64,000 nt of DNA from Dendrolimus kikuchii (lineage: Eukaryota > Arthropoda > Insecta > Lepidoptera > Lasiocampidae): the NCBI GenBank assembly GCA_019925095.2, contig CM034411.1, positions 7,107,501 through 7,171,500 of the forward strand, read 5' to 3'. The notes under the pieces were generated by a model. That model was not told where the DNA came from and did no database searches. It was given only the letters and a program-made list of their open reading frames with translations. Shown piece by piece: positions 55,287 to 64,000 of this stretch. The position numbers and the translations under genes are program-made. Each line of letters starts with the position of its first letter. Within the stretch, counting starts at the first letter, position 1.

Positions 55287-55689
55287 GCGTGTTGCTGGGA
55301 AGTTTCTTTCGCCGTTTCTTCTCTCCCAGCCATAACACGTTGCGAAACGGCAGTAAGATAGCGTAGGCCACCGCAAACCACCGATCCCGGCCCGCCGTGA
55401 TCCTTCCCTTCGGGCTTTATATTACCCGTCGCCCGTTCTCAATTAGTATTTTGTGTCGCCCTATGGTGGGCATCATTAAATTCATTCCCCATTCATGGCA
55501 ACAGTCCAGCCGAGGTAAAACTCCTTAGGGAGCTCCCTCGAGCAAGTTGCCCCCCGGGCTCGAGCGCCTTCGCTTCGCGAAGGCACTCGCCCCAAAGACC
55601 CCGGTAAAGTTGTAAGGTCTTCGGACCAACATCATAAAGTCAAGTCCAATAAAAAAAAAAAAAAAAAATAAATTTATAAGAACACCGCC

Positions 55690-56750
55690 ATACCACTGTC
55701 AATATACTCGTAATGCGATTGAGTTGATTTGGGCTCAGGTTAAAGGGTATTTGTTATGTTTTTAAGATAACATTTGTTCATGTGTATTCATTTAAACTTT
55801 TTTGTATTTTCATAATTCACTATCTGTGAATTTATTTGCAGTCCGACCTTTGTTTTCTTTTATATTTATAATATAATATAATATAATTAAGAACCAAAAG
55901 ATGTATGTCAAGATCGTAGGAAGTGGACATCGTATCAGTTTAGCCTTATGGAAAACAGGCGTGGTAATATGTATGTATGCAGAGTTATTGTGGCCTTCCT
56001 CTTTTTTGAACTTGGTTAAAACATTCAAGATTTCTAAGAAAAATTGTATATAAAACCTCCACATATTTGGACGATAACCCCAAAAATTCCGAACATTAAT
56101 AAAAAGTAGGCACCAAACAAAATGACAAAAAACCGTCATGTATATATTTAACAAAAGTTGACCTACATTAACCGGCTGATAAGAATCGTCCCTGATATTA
56201 AGTGAATACGCAATTTTTTTTATCATACTTCTAAAATCGTATCATGTTGAGTTAATGAATATGTTTCTTTATAAGTATGTCTTATCTCGTTGCGTCTCTG
56301 CAAACCGATTTCAAGAGGTCAATATTATTGCTAAGCTGATCGTCTAGAAGGCTCTATACATATGGGATATTATAGATACAAAATATCACCAGCGAATTCT
56401 TCCATATCTATACCAATAAATTAAGTTGGTTAGTCTAGTTGTAATCTCAATGTTCCAGCGAAAACAACTATTACCATTTTAAGTATTTTTGTCTGACAAC
56501 CAGAAAGCTTGTCTCAAATAGAGCCTATTCACTCTCTCTTTCTTGAAAAGAGCTCAACGATTTTAATAATAAAAAATTGTATGTTTCATTTTGTATATTT
56601 AATTTCGATATCTTAGATTGTTTTAGAGGATTCACAAGATATGACTAAAAATCCACACCCCGCGCATACGATGTCACGGGTCAAGCAAGTTATACAGCAA
56701 TAAATATCCTAAATAGAGTATTACCAAAATTATTATGATTACATATATCT
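55690..56750. other. Myoglianin intron, no repeat recognised
   Basis: AT-rich. A minus-strand ORF of 138 codons at 55810-56226 is Phe/Ile/Tyr-rich without a recognisable domain. Confidence 0.4.
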
Positions 56751-56879
56751 TTGTAGACCACGGGCCATAAAAATGGCCCGGACTTTTGGAGGGCTTGCGT
56801 GGGGCCATGGGAAGGCCAATATGTAGAGGCCCTTTGACAAATTTTATGTAAATGTGGCATGATACTATTATGATAATTA

Positions 56880-57645
56880 TTATTAAGTATTATTATGATA
56901 ATTCTTTTACAGTACAGGCGGTCACACTATGGAATGTGCTGCCTCTTACTGTCAGAGAGGCCAAATCTTTACCAACATTTAGAAATTTGCTCAGAAAACA
57001 CTATTTGTCCACAAATAGTTATGTCTGCTTAACAGAATATAATTATGCTAATACATTTATTATAATAACTTATGTATTATTGTATATATATGACTATGTA
57101 TATATGTATATTTGTATACGTATTTCTTAAATTAGTTTGAGTATTTACCACCTATATAGTCGTGGTAGCGTAATGGCTAGCGCACGCGTCCCAGACTCGA
57201 AGGGCGCGGGTTCGATCCTGACCGGAACGCATGCACCGCTTAGGCAGTTTTCTGACCTAATGTGCATATTGTTACATTTATCACGTGCTAACAACGGTGA
57301 AGGAAAACATCGTGATGCAACCTGCACATCGAGATACCCGATGTGTCAAACCTGCCAAGCCGCCTTGGACAAGCGTGGCGGGTAACTGTCCGTTCCCCCC
57401 TATAATGGGAGGCCCTAGCCCAGCAGTGGGACATTTATGGGCTGATATTATTATATATTATTATATATATTTACCACCTATATCGCCTGATTCAAATTTC
57501 TTTTATTTAGGTTGCCTTGAAGAAATCGCTTTGAGCGATAAGGCCGCCTATTGTATTGCCTAGAAAATATTGTAAATATGGTCTGTTTTTGTAATTGTAT
57601 ATTTTTTGGTGTGAAATAAAGTGTTTTATATCTCTTTCTCTCTGT
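56880..57645 (+). mobile_element. CR1-like LINE 3' end, split by a SINE
   Basis: YYDNSFTVQAVTLWNVLPL, REAKSLPTF and LLRKHYLS give the same ORF2 tail as at 960 and 22459. After the SINE it resumes with GGTTGCCTTGAAGAAATCGC, GCGATAAGGCCGCC and AAATAAAGTGT at 57618. Confidence 0.7.
57158..57468 (+). mobile_element. tRNA-derived SINE (S2), complete copy
   Basis: 311 bp bounded by a perfect 15-bp target duplication ATTTACCACCTATAT (57143-57157 and 57469-57483). A box TGGTAGCGTAATGG at 57163-57176, B box GGTTCGATCC at 57209-57218. The body ends GTGGGACATTTATGGGCTG followed by ATT-rich simple sequence. It is inserted in the LINE at 56880. Confidence 0.92.
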
Positions 57646-57676
57646 CTCTCTATCAAAAAGTTAAAAGTGCACTCAC

Positions 57677-58092
57677 CAAAGCGTTATTTGATTCAGAGCT
57701 CGGATGCGGCACAACCAAACTCATTCTATTCATTGAGTCTTGTACTCTCACTACTATCGCTAAATTCTCCCTTGGCAGTCGACAGAACTCCGCCACCATA
57801 TTAGTCACGTTGATCTTCAACCACTTCCCAACCCTCAGTTCTTTTCTAGTCAGCTTCACCGAATTATCCGAGTAAGGCACTGACGCTTTACTACCCTGAC
57901 TGTTTCTTGTGACACGGCTCACTTGGAGACTGATTGTGAAATGCTCGTCAGGATCGATGGTCGCATTCCTTGACTCCAACTCCTGAATGTGGAGGTTGAG
58001 GACTGCCTCGTCCAGCTCGTTCTGCAGGACTTTATTTGTGAAGCGGAAGCTGATGACTTTAAGCCCTTTGAAGTGACTATGGCGCCTTGTGT
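57677..58092 (-). CDS. myo: Myoglianin, prodomain exon
   Basis: Minus-strand acceptor CTTTCCACAG (58093-58102) and donor GTGAGT (57671-57676). The exon has two bases completing a codon, then 138 codons ending in phase 0, which joins in frame to MPYIEV at 44062. It reads HFKGLKVISFRFTNKVL, LNLHIQELESRNATI and LRVGKWLKINVTNMV, the TGF-beta prodomain pattern where a W-L-K-I-N-V-T segment precedes the latency fold end. Two N-glycosylation sites are visible (NAT, NVT). The prodomain guides folding and keeps the ligand latent. Upstream exons with the signal peptide were not found before 64000. Confidence 0.93.
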
Positions 58093-58134
58093 CTGTGGAA
58101 AGAAAGGAACAATTTTAAGCCTCATTAACTTTTA

Positions 58135-58349
58135 TCCGTGCAGGAATGGAGAAAGACTACAATTTCCTGCGGGCTGTCGTGAGAGGCGACGAAACCATCC
58201 ACAGCGAGGTGGTAGGGTTTATGCCCGTCTGGATTGCATGCCGCCGTAACAACCTTCAGCTGTGTTCCGGCATTAGGCCATGTTCCAGTCTCATCTACGA
58301 GTCTGGCAGCACATTGTTAGCACCTTTTGGTTTTCATGCAATAAAAAAA
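58135..58349 (+). repeat. R300 element next to the myoglianin prodomain exon
   Basis: ATCCGTGCAGGAATGG to CATGCAATAAAAAAAG with a shortened interior. Its 5' end is only about 43 bases from the exon boundary at 58092, that is, just upstream of the splice acceptor on the gene's strand. Confidence 0.8.
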
Positions 58350-58459
58350 GCCTTGGATCTGTATCATGAAAACTATGCATGAGATAAAAAGTATCCTATG
58401 TTTATTTGTCTGTATTGTCATAGGGCCAAATATTGGGCTAAAAAAGATAAGACAAAAAC

Positions 58460-58825
58460 ATTTCCACATTCATGAGAAGGTCGAGATGGATATGTGGTGA
58501 TGTGAGAATAGATAATGATAAAAACCATTAAGATAAAGCTGAGAAATGAATATAATGAGCCTATCGTTCAAACTTACACCTATGACTGAAAAATTGATAA
58601 GAAATAGATTAAGGCAGTATAGGCATGTAATATAAGTTGAATTCATGAGCTAATAATAATGTTAAACTGTAATATTGATGGTTACAAAATTAAAGTTAAA
58701 GCTAAGAAACAGATGGATGCATACTAGAAGAATATCGTGTAGATCTGTGGTGTGACAGAGGATGTAAAAAAAGATATACCTACTGAGTTGATTCCAAATG
58801 ACAAGGAAATCGTATACGATAGGTG
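58460..58825 (+). mobile_element. Heavily decayed RTE-like LINE
   Basis: Scattered frames give RNEYNEPIV, MTEKLIRNRLRQYRHV and KVKAKKQMDAY, with CGVTEDVKKDIP, in the order of an RTE ORF2 C-terminus. Many stops and frameshifts are present. Confidence 0.4.
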
Positions 58826-59035
58826 AACATTAAATTTCTAATTATACTTAATTAATGAAGTAGTATCACGAGCCTGTTCAGTTTTGCAACCAATTATAGA
58901 TTCCGCCTTATTTAAAATTTAATCGCTGGTTAACAATTAATTTCGTGACGTATTTCCTAATTATATATTACCCATGTCTTGCATTATGGACCTTGTCCTC
59001 TTGGGTGCCATATCGTATAAAATTTGATCAATTTA

Positions 59036-59165
59036 TTTATTATGATTTATTGCACACAACTTAGAACTAAAATTACAGTAACAATCTAACAAAAAGAGTA
59101 CAATTGGAGGTCTTATCGCTATGAGCGATTTCTTCCTGACAGCCTTTGAATGAGAAATCACATTT
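59036..59165 (-). mobile_element. CR1-like LINE 3' tail
   Basis: TTTATTGCACACAACTTAGA, then GGAGGTCTTATCGCTATGAG and CGATTTCTTCCTGACAGCC are the reverse of the LINE 3' UTR (stem CGCTATGAGCG). Confidence 0.6.
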
Positions 59166-59169
59166 GCAC

Positions 59170-59943
59170 AGAACAATTATGTATATAGTATGTGTAGAAA
59201 TTAATTATACCAATAATAAATTATAGTACTGATTTAAAAAAAATAGACAAGTGTAAATTTTAAGTAAAGTACAGATTTATCAAACATTAATATGAGTATA
59301 CTAAATAGAGAGCTATGATACATTTAAATCGTAAACTCATTGTACTTTAAGAAAGCGTTCCTTAACTAGTTTGCTAAATGATTACACACTGTTAACAATT
59401 TGGCGATATTCTAAAAAAAATGACAGCATACTTATCACAAACTTGCAACAAATTTGGCTATTTAATAAATGATTTGTTTTTTATTTAATAGTTGGAATTT
59501 TGCTGGTTTTATTTTTACCGTATTATTTAGTCATGTGTTATAAAAGAGTATTACGTACAAATATAACTTTAATGCCACAAACACTATTAAATCCCTTTCA
59601 GAACAGCAATTCATGATAATTGATATATAGAGCCGCCACTCTATACAGCAAAACCATAAAATTACTCTCTATCACTATAAAGCATACCATTTGCGAACAT
59701 CAAAGAAAATAAATGTACGCAATTCGTGATTCCTTTCAGAATAATATTACTTAAACGCTAGTTATTCGTATTTAAACAAAATATAGAGTACAATTATTAT
59801 ATTTTAATAATGTATAGAATGTACTCATCAAATGAAATAAAAATAAAATCGAGTCGCAACACTTACATCAATGGTTTAATGTAATTAATTAAATGAAGCA
59901 ATTTATTATTGATATTGAACAAATAACTAGATGTAAAATTAAT

Positions 59944-59993
<50 letters not shown>

Positions 59994-60340
59994 ATTGTAA
60001 CATTGCATCCTGTCCTCGGATGTTCACCCTCTTGTCTATGAGCTTTGTTTCATCCAACCATCTAATAAAATAATAGGGTAGCTGATAATCATGTCACTGT
60101 GACACTTTTTATTACATAAGATAATATTTAAAAAAATAACATTATTTTGAAAATTTGATTACTAAAATTACGTTTTAAGCGCGGCACTCCATTTGACTTT
60201 TATCATGTTACAAAATTCACCACCACCTCGATTTTCGACGAAAATAGCAAGTTATAACGTCACTTAAACGAGCCAAACATCCCAAAGAAAGCGAAACAGT
60301 TAAAGTTTAAAAGTAAAAAATGGTATTTTAGACCTCTATT
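59170..60340. other. AT-rich; TA microsatellite; no gene recognised
   Basis: A (TA)n run of about 44 bases lies at 59948-59991. The rest holds no ORF or inverted repeat that I could recognise. Confidence 0.6.
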
Positions 60341-60344
60341 TTAT

Positions 60345-60633
60345 GTATAAATAGTCATAAAATTTATTGTAACATGTATCATCTACACAATTGTGTGTAA
60401 TGTTTCTATATAGTTTAAAACAAAAGCTAATTAATGAAATTCTGACACCCGCCAATTGAATTAATATATTAAACAAACACTAAGAGACACGCCTGATTAA
60501 TTCAAAAACAAATATAATTTAGGATTTCAACAGCTCTTGAAGTTATATTGTTTGCTTATTGCCACGCGATTCAAATTCGCAGTACTAAAAATGTAGTTTT
60601 CCTGGTTTCTTGGAACTAGCCAGCCGTTGTCAC
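60345..60633 (-). other. Possible last exon of an unidentified minus-strand gene
   Basis: On the minus strand TTTTTTCTTCTTTGCAG ends at 60634, a good acceptor with a polypyrimidine tract. In the phase that skips two bases the frame reads DNGWLVPRNQENYIFSTANL and goes on 14 residues to a TGA at 60527-60529. An AATAAA on that strand lies at about 60360-60375, roughly 160 bases later. No homology is recognised, and the upstream exon would be at a distance or past 64000. It cannot be an internal myoglianin exon because it has no donor. Confidence 0.25.
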
Positions 60634-60825
60634 CTGCAAAGAAGAAAAAAGTAATTTAGTACAATCGTAAACCAATGTACAGTTACTACAGTTGTGAATA
60701 TGGATTGGCACTATATTAAAAACAAGTGGTTTTTCTATTAAAAATCTTAGTTCAATGTCAAAAATAAATTAATTGTAAAAGTAAGAAACAAAATAGTAGA
60801 GAGGACAGTTTAGACAGTTTAGACT

Positions 60826-60912
60826 GTATCTACAACGAGAGTCTACATGAGCAGTCTACATGCGCAATCTACACGAGTAGTCTACACGGGTAGTCTACAA
60901 CGAACAGTCTTA
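60826..60912. repeat. 13-bp tandem repeat (GAGCAGTCTACAC)
   Basis: About six imperfect units: GAGTCTACAT, GAGCAGTCTACAT, GCGCAATCTACAC, GAGTAGTCTACAC, GGGTAGTCTACAAC, GAACAGTCTTAG. It is followed by TAGACTAGTGTATTATC. Confidence 0.75.
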
Positions 60913-61234
60913 GACTAGTGTATTATCTATGGTCTTAGACAAGGAGTTCATATATTGTGGTCAATAATTACTGCTTGATAATCGCAGTATTCTTGGAGGG
61001 CAATTGCTGCTCGACGCCTAACAGGCGTGGATGGAATACTTGGAGTTGTCTTGATATTTTAGTGTATTAGTGTGTAATATTTACCATTGTACTTGTAATA
61101 ATTCTAGTAGTAAACTTTGGATAAAAATAATCTGAAATATTATTCAGATTTTTGAATCGAACGAGAAACGACCTACAGCGCCATATAATCTCATAGTAAT
61201 TTTCCAAGTTACATTTTACTAGGTAAAGTTAATA

Positions 61235-61500
61235 GGCCATCTTAAAAGTGAGGCAGAACTTGCCTCCAAGAACCTGGGAGTGCTAAACCGGCTCAACCAC
61301 TACTTGACTCTGCGGCAACGCTTTGTGCTTTATAAAGTCCAGGTAAGGCCGGTTACGGAGTACTGCTTACATCTGGGCTGGGGCACCTGTCTACCAAGAC
61401 CCCCTGGACCGTATTCAACATCGAGCCGTTTAACGATAACCACTTTTCATCAGGTGGGCCGTCATCTTGTCTGCAATACTTCAGCTATAAGAAAATGACA
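61235..61500 (+). mobile_element. Internally deleted LINE with an R300-like 3' tail
   Basis: The frame reads ASKNLGVLNRLNHYLTLR, FVLYKVQVRPVTEYCLHL, a Jockey-type ORF2 segment following the RT core. After CAACATCGAGCCGTTTAACG it passes directly to ATAACCACTTTTCATCAGGT, GGGCCGTC and CTGTCTGCAAT-like text, the 3' tail of R300. Confidence 0.6.
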
Positions 61501-61957
61501 TTTCTAGTTCTTCTTTCATTGTTGAGATGAAAGAGATAAGCATTTATTTCTTCACTGACCTACGAAGCATACACAGCAATAAACTTGTATTAAACACGTG
61601 TATGGCCCAAGGTCCCTGATTCACGCCGGCCCTATTTAAAATATTTCGCCAATTACTTCAAACAAATGTAGGTCGGTCGATGTCGGTACATTTTTAGCAT
61701 AGAAATCACGTTAACCTGATGATATAACTGACCATTCAGTTGAGATCAGCATTTACTTACTTACAATAATAGAATTAAGAATATCCTTGATAGCAAGTGG
61801 CTAATTCCGTACATAGAGATATCTCTCTTTTCTTTCAGTTATTTGGGGTCGGCACAATATGTCTTTTCCTTCCATACTTCTCTATAAACATACGTCCTCT
61901 GTCACACCATAAATCATCATGTCATCCTTCACACATTTCACACAACCATGTCTTATT

Positions 61958-62190
61958 TTTATTTTTTTATTGCACGAGTTCAGCAGACAGGCAGACGGCC
62001 CACCTGATTGAAAGCGGTTACCATCGACATGGACATTTGTAACACCAAAGGTGCTACCAATGTACTACCGCTCTCTAAAGGGAGAGACTGGAACCTGGCC
62101 ACTAATGCCAGAACACAACTAGTTGTTATGGCGGCATGCTCTAAACCAGGGGTGGTAGCCATCCAGTCGAGCAAATGCCCTACCACCTGG
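61958..62190 (-). repeat. R300 element, 5'-truncated
   Basis: TTTTTTTATTGCACGAGTTC, AGACGGCCCACCTGATTG, GACTGGAACCTGGCCACT and AAATGCCCTACCACCTGG; the CGTGCAGG end is missing. Confidence 0.8.
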
Positions 62191-62404
62191 CAAACCTTTT
62201 TAGTCTACCTTTACATTTGACACGTTATCTTCCATTTTAACATTATTGTTGTCGCGTGACTTCATCTCTCCTCATTAATCATCAATTTGTCAGTCACTGG
62301 TGCAACTTTTAAAGATGTTATCTACAAATTTGTAACCTTATCCATTCTTGTAACACTACACACTCCTGTAAATATAGTTTATAGTGATATTGCCATATAT
62401 TGTT

Positions 62405-62535
62405 TCTACAGGAACGGAGAAAGAATACAACTTTCTGCGGCCAGGCGGCCTGTCGTACGAGGTAACAAAACAACCCACAGTCAGGTGGTAGGGTACCCGT
62501 CTGGATGGCTACCACCCCTGGACTAGATAGAGTAT
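62405..62535 (+). repeat. R300 element, 5' part only
   Basis: TACAGGAACGGAGAAAG, GCGGCCAGGCGGCCTGTCGT and GGATGGCTACCACCCCTGG; it lacks the 3' half and A-tail. Confidence 0.7.
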
Positions 62536-62847
62536 GAACTCTCATTCATCAACATCTCATCAAGAACTGTCATTGTAATAATATATAGAGTTGCCAATGC
62601 GGCAAGAAGACCTCTTGAATTCATGCTTTTTACTCAAATTAGTCCTTACATCTTTAAATGAGTTGTTGTTACACCTGAGCCATTTCGACTTGCTAAATAC
62701 ATAGTATGTAAGTCAATGTACGATAAAATTCATCACCATATAACTTTATAAAAATTAACTTCGCTTTACATTACGAAGATTAATTTCAATTTCATTCCTT
62801 ATCACCAATGTAATTAATTAATAAGAAATGTAATTATCATAAGTTAA

Positions 62848-63366
62848 ATGAATTTATTTTTACATTTCGATAAAGCTATCGGTCCACAAGGTGAAATGTA
62901 TATTGAAATTTATTATTCATTTTATCAAATTTACTCTTACATTAATTTATTTTTTATAATAAGCAGAGTATTAATAGAGACAAAGCTTGGTCTAATAAAT
63001 TCCAAGTCATATATTATTGTGCCAGCTATGGATATTTTTCGCAAGTTAATTTTAATACTAAAGGAAATACAAAAAAATTTAAAAGAAAAAGGAGACAACA
63101 ATTCATCTCAGAAAGGGACAGACGAGCAATATAAACAAGAACGAAATGAAAATTGCAATAACGTCTTCCAGAAGATTCTGCGAGGTATAAGAATGTGGCT
63201 CGCTGAACCAAAAACAATAAAAAAAATCAGGAAATTAATTTATAATCACGAACGTGAAGGCTGCCATAAATACGGGAGTTCCTATTGTAGAGTTTCCTCG
63301 TTACTCCACACATCACATGCAAACGAGACTCTCACCCGAATGAAATGCATAACGTTTCGACGATAA
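62848..63366 (+). other. Unrecognised 172-codon ORF
   Basis: An open frame longer than expected by chance in this AT-rich DNA. From the second likely start at 63029 it is Lys-rich (MDIFRKLILILKEIQKNLKE) with a basic centre (IKKIRKLIYNHEREGCHKYG) and three Cys. AATAAA follows at 63396. No family is recognised. It may be a decayed transposon ORF, a last exon or a small gene. Confidence 0.25.
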
Positions 63367-63662
63367 TTACTCTATGCGTGCAGATCCAGTATCAAATAAA
63401 TTTATCAAACCTTGAGCAGCTCCGGTTAACAATGAACACAAAGAAAACACTGTGTTTTGTGGTGCAGTTCTATACTATTTAATAACCTTAATACGATAGG
63501 GAAGGATCTCACAGAAGATCCCTTAATGGTGGACTGACTGGATAAAGTCGATCACAGATTAACTTTTCATGCATGCGTCAGAGATGCAAAAACATGACAA
63601 ATGATGTAAAATAGTACAAAATACAATAGATTGCCACAAATACCTAATCATGCGTATTTAAG

Positions 63663-64000
63663 AATACCTATCTGATTATGAAGAACACAGAAAGGGACAT
63701 AAGCAAGAGATAGATAACATCAAGGCCGTTGTAGGAAGTACAATCTCATTGAGTAACACATTATCAAAGGTGCGTAGTAATACCAAAGTAATGGTTATGG
63801 TATGCGGCTTTATCGTACCCGATAAAAACACGCAGAATGCGTATTATCCATAAAATTGAAAAGTTCGCGAACTGGGCAGGTGTTAAAGAAATATCTAAAA
63901 ATATCGAGTTCGTTCATCTAGATAAGAAGGTCGACTCCTCCCACATAAAAAAATACATTTTTCGAACCAAATTAATATATGCCGGTATCCACGGGCTCGT
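63663..64000 (+). pseudogene. Coding-like remnant with a frameshift, runs off the right edge
   Basis: One frame (63663-63853) reads EYLSDYEEHRKGHKQEIDNI, VVGSTISLSNTLSKVRSN and MVMVCGFIVPDKN, then stops. A second frame from about 63830 reads HKIEKFANWAGVKEISKNIE, FVHLDKKVDSSHIKKYIF and RTKLIYAGIHGLV to the edge. The two look like parts of one broken gene, possibly a mobile-element protein. I cannot name it. Confidence 0.35.

Larger units (their letters stand above)
50600..55667 (+). mobile_element. Jockey-type LINE, nearly full length, in the myoglianin intron
   Basis: A 12-bp target duplication ATAAATTTATAA at 50588-50599 and 55668-55679 bounds exactly 5068 bp, ending in a run of about 18 A. 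It contains ORF1 (gag-like) and ORF2 (endonuclease plus reverse transcriptase), then a 3' UTR of about 360 bases. It is far more GC-rich than the surrounding intron. It is antisense to myoglianin. At least two frameshifts in ORF2 make it inactive, while the target duplication is still perfect. The 5' UTR is only 16 bases, so it may be slightly truncated. Confidence 0.95.

Noticed and set aside
55810..56226. Minus-strand ORF of 138 codons in the myoglianin intron
   Set aside because: Sense to myoglianin but rich in Phe, Ile and Tyr, without splice sites in a usable phase or any recognised domain; kept only as a remark in the intron entry.
57145..57385. ORFs over the tRNA-like region, and possible tRNA gene at 57160-57230
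   Set aside because: It has A and B boxes but the rest does not fold as a tRNA; it is the head of a SINE with a target duplication. The same applies at 15640-15708, 4660-4740 and 47110-47180.

Overview
The window is AT-rich animal nuclear DNA with spliced genes, long introns and a very high density of small transposons. The gene families (M13 peptidase, Myb/SANT-like array, myoglianin) and the repeat types (A-tailed LINEs and SINEs, RTE and Jockey LINEs, mariner, pogo, hAT and piggyBac-type relics) point to an insect, most likely a moth or butterfly. That assignment is an inference; no species is recognised.

Three host genes are supported by conserved protein motifs and in-phase splice sites. 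(1) The 3' half of a neprilysin-like M13 zinc metallopeptidase lies on the + strand in exons at 2615-2745, 4370-4509 and 6109-6285; the exons with the HExxH motif lie left of the window. (2) A complete four-exon coding region on the + strand (23620-29800) encodes about 1090 residues that I read as nine tandem Myb/SANT-like trihelix units. All three coding introns are phase 1. This is the most unusual gene here. (3) The 3' end of a myoglianin (GDF8/GDF11-type TGF-beta ligand) lies on the - strand: a prodomain exon at 57677-58092 and the last exon, with cleavage site and cystine-knot domain, at 43679-44062. A 13.6 kb intron separates them, and its 5' exons lie beyond the right edge or are unrecognised.

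The rest is mostly repeats. From 1 to 6.8 kb: a LINE reverse transcriptase running off the left edge, a CR1-like LINE end with a nested short element, a solo LTR, a foldback element, a tRNA-derived SINE and mariner debris in the neprilysin introns. From 6.8 to 23 kb: no gene; many MITEs, a recurring palindromic hairpin, an RTE LINE end, a diverged minisatellite, and several copies of an A-tailed element of about 300 bp (called R300 here). From 30 to 43.6 kb: no recognisable gene; minisatellites, MITEs with clear target-site duplications and dispersed repeats. The myoglianin intron (44-57.7 kb) holds a simple-repeat block, SINEs, a LINE inserted in another LINE, a solo LTR, and a 5.07 kb GC-rich Jockey-type LINE bounded by a 12-bp target duplication but broken by frameshifts. 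From 58 to 64 kb: repeats, one possible last exon on the - strand, and an unrecognised coding-like stretch at the right edge.

Several insertions are dated relative to each other by nesting and target-site duplications, so the window is a good small record of retroelement layering.
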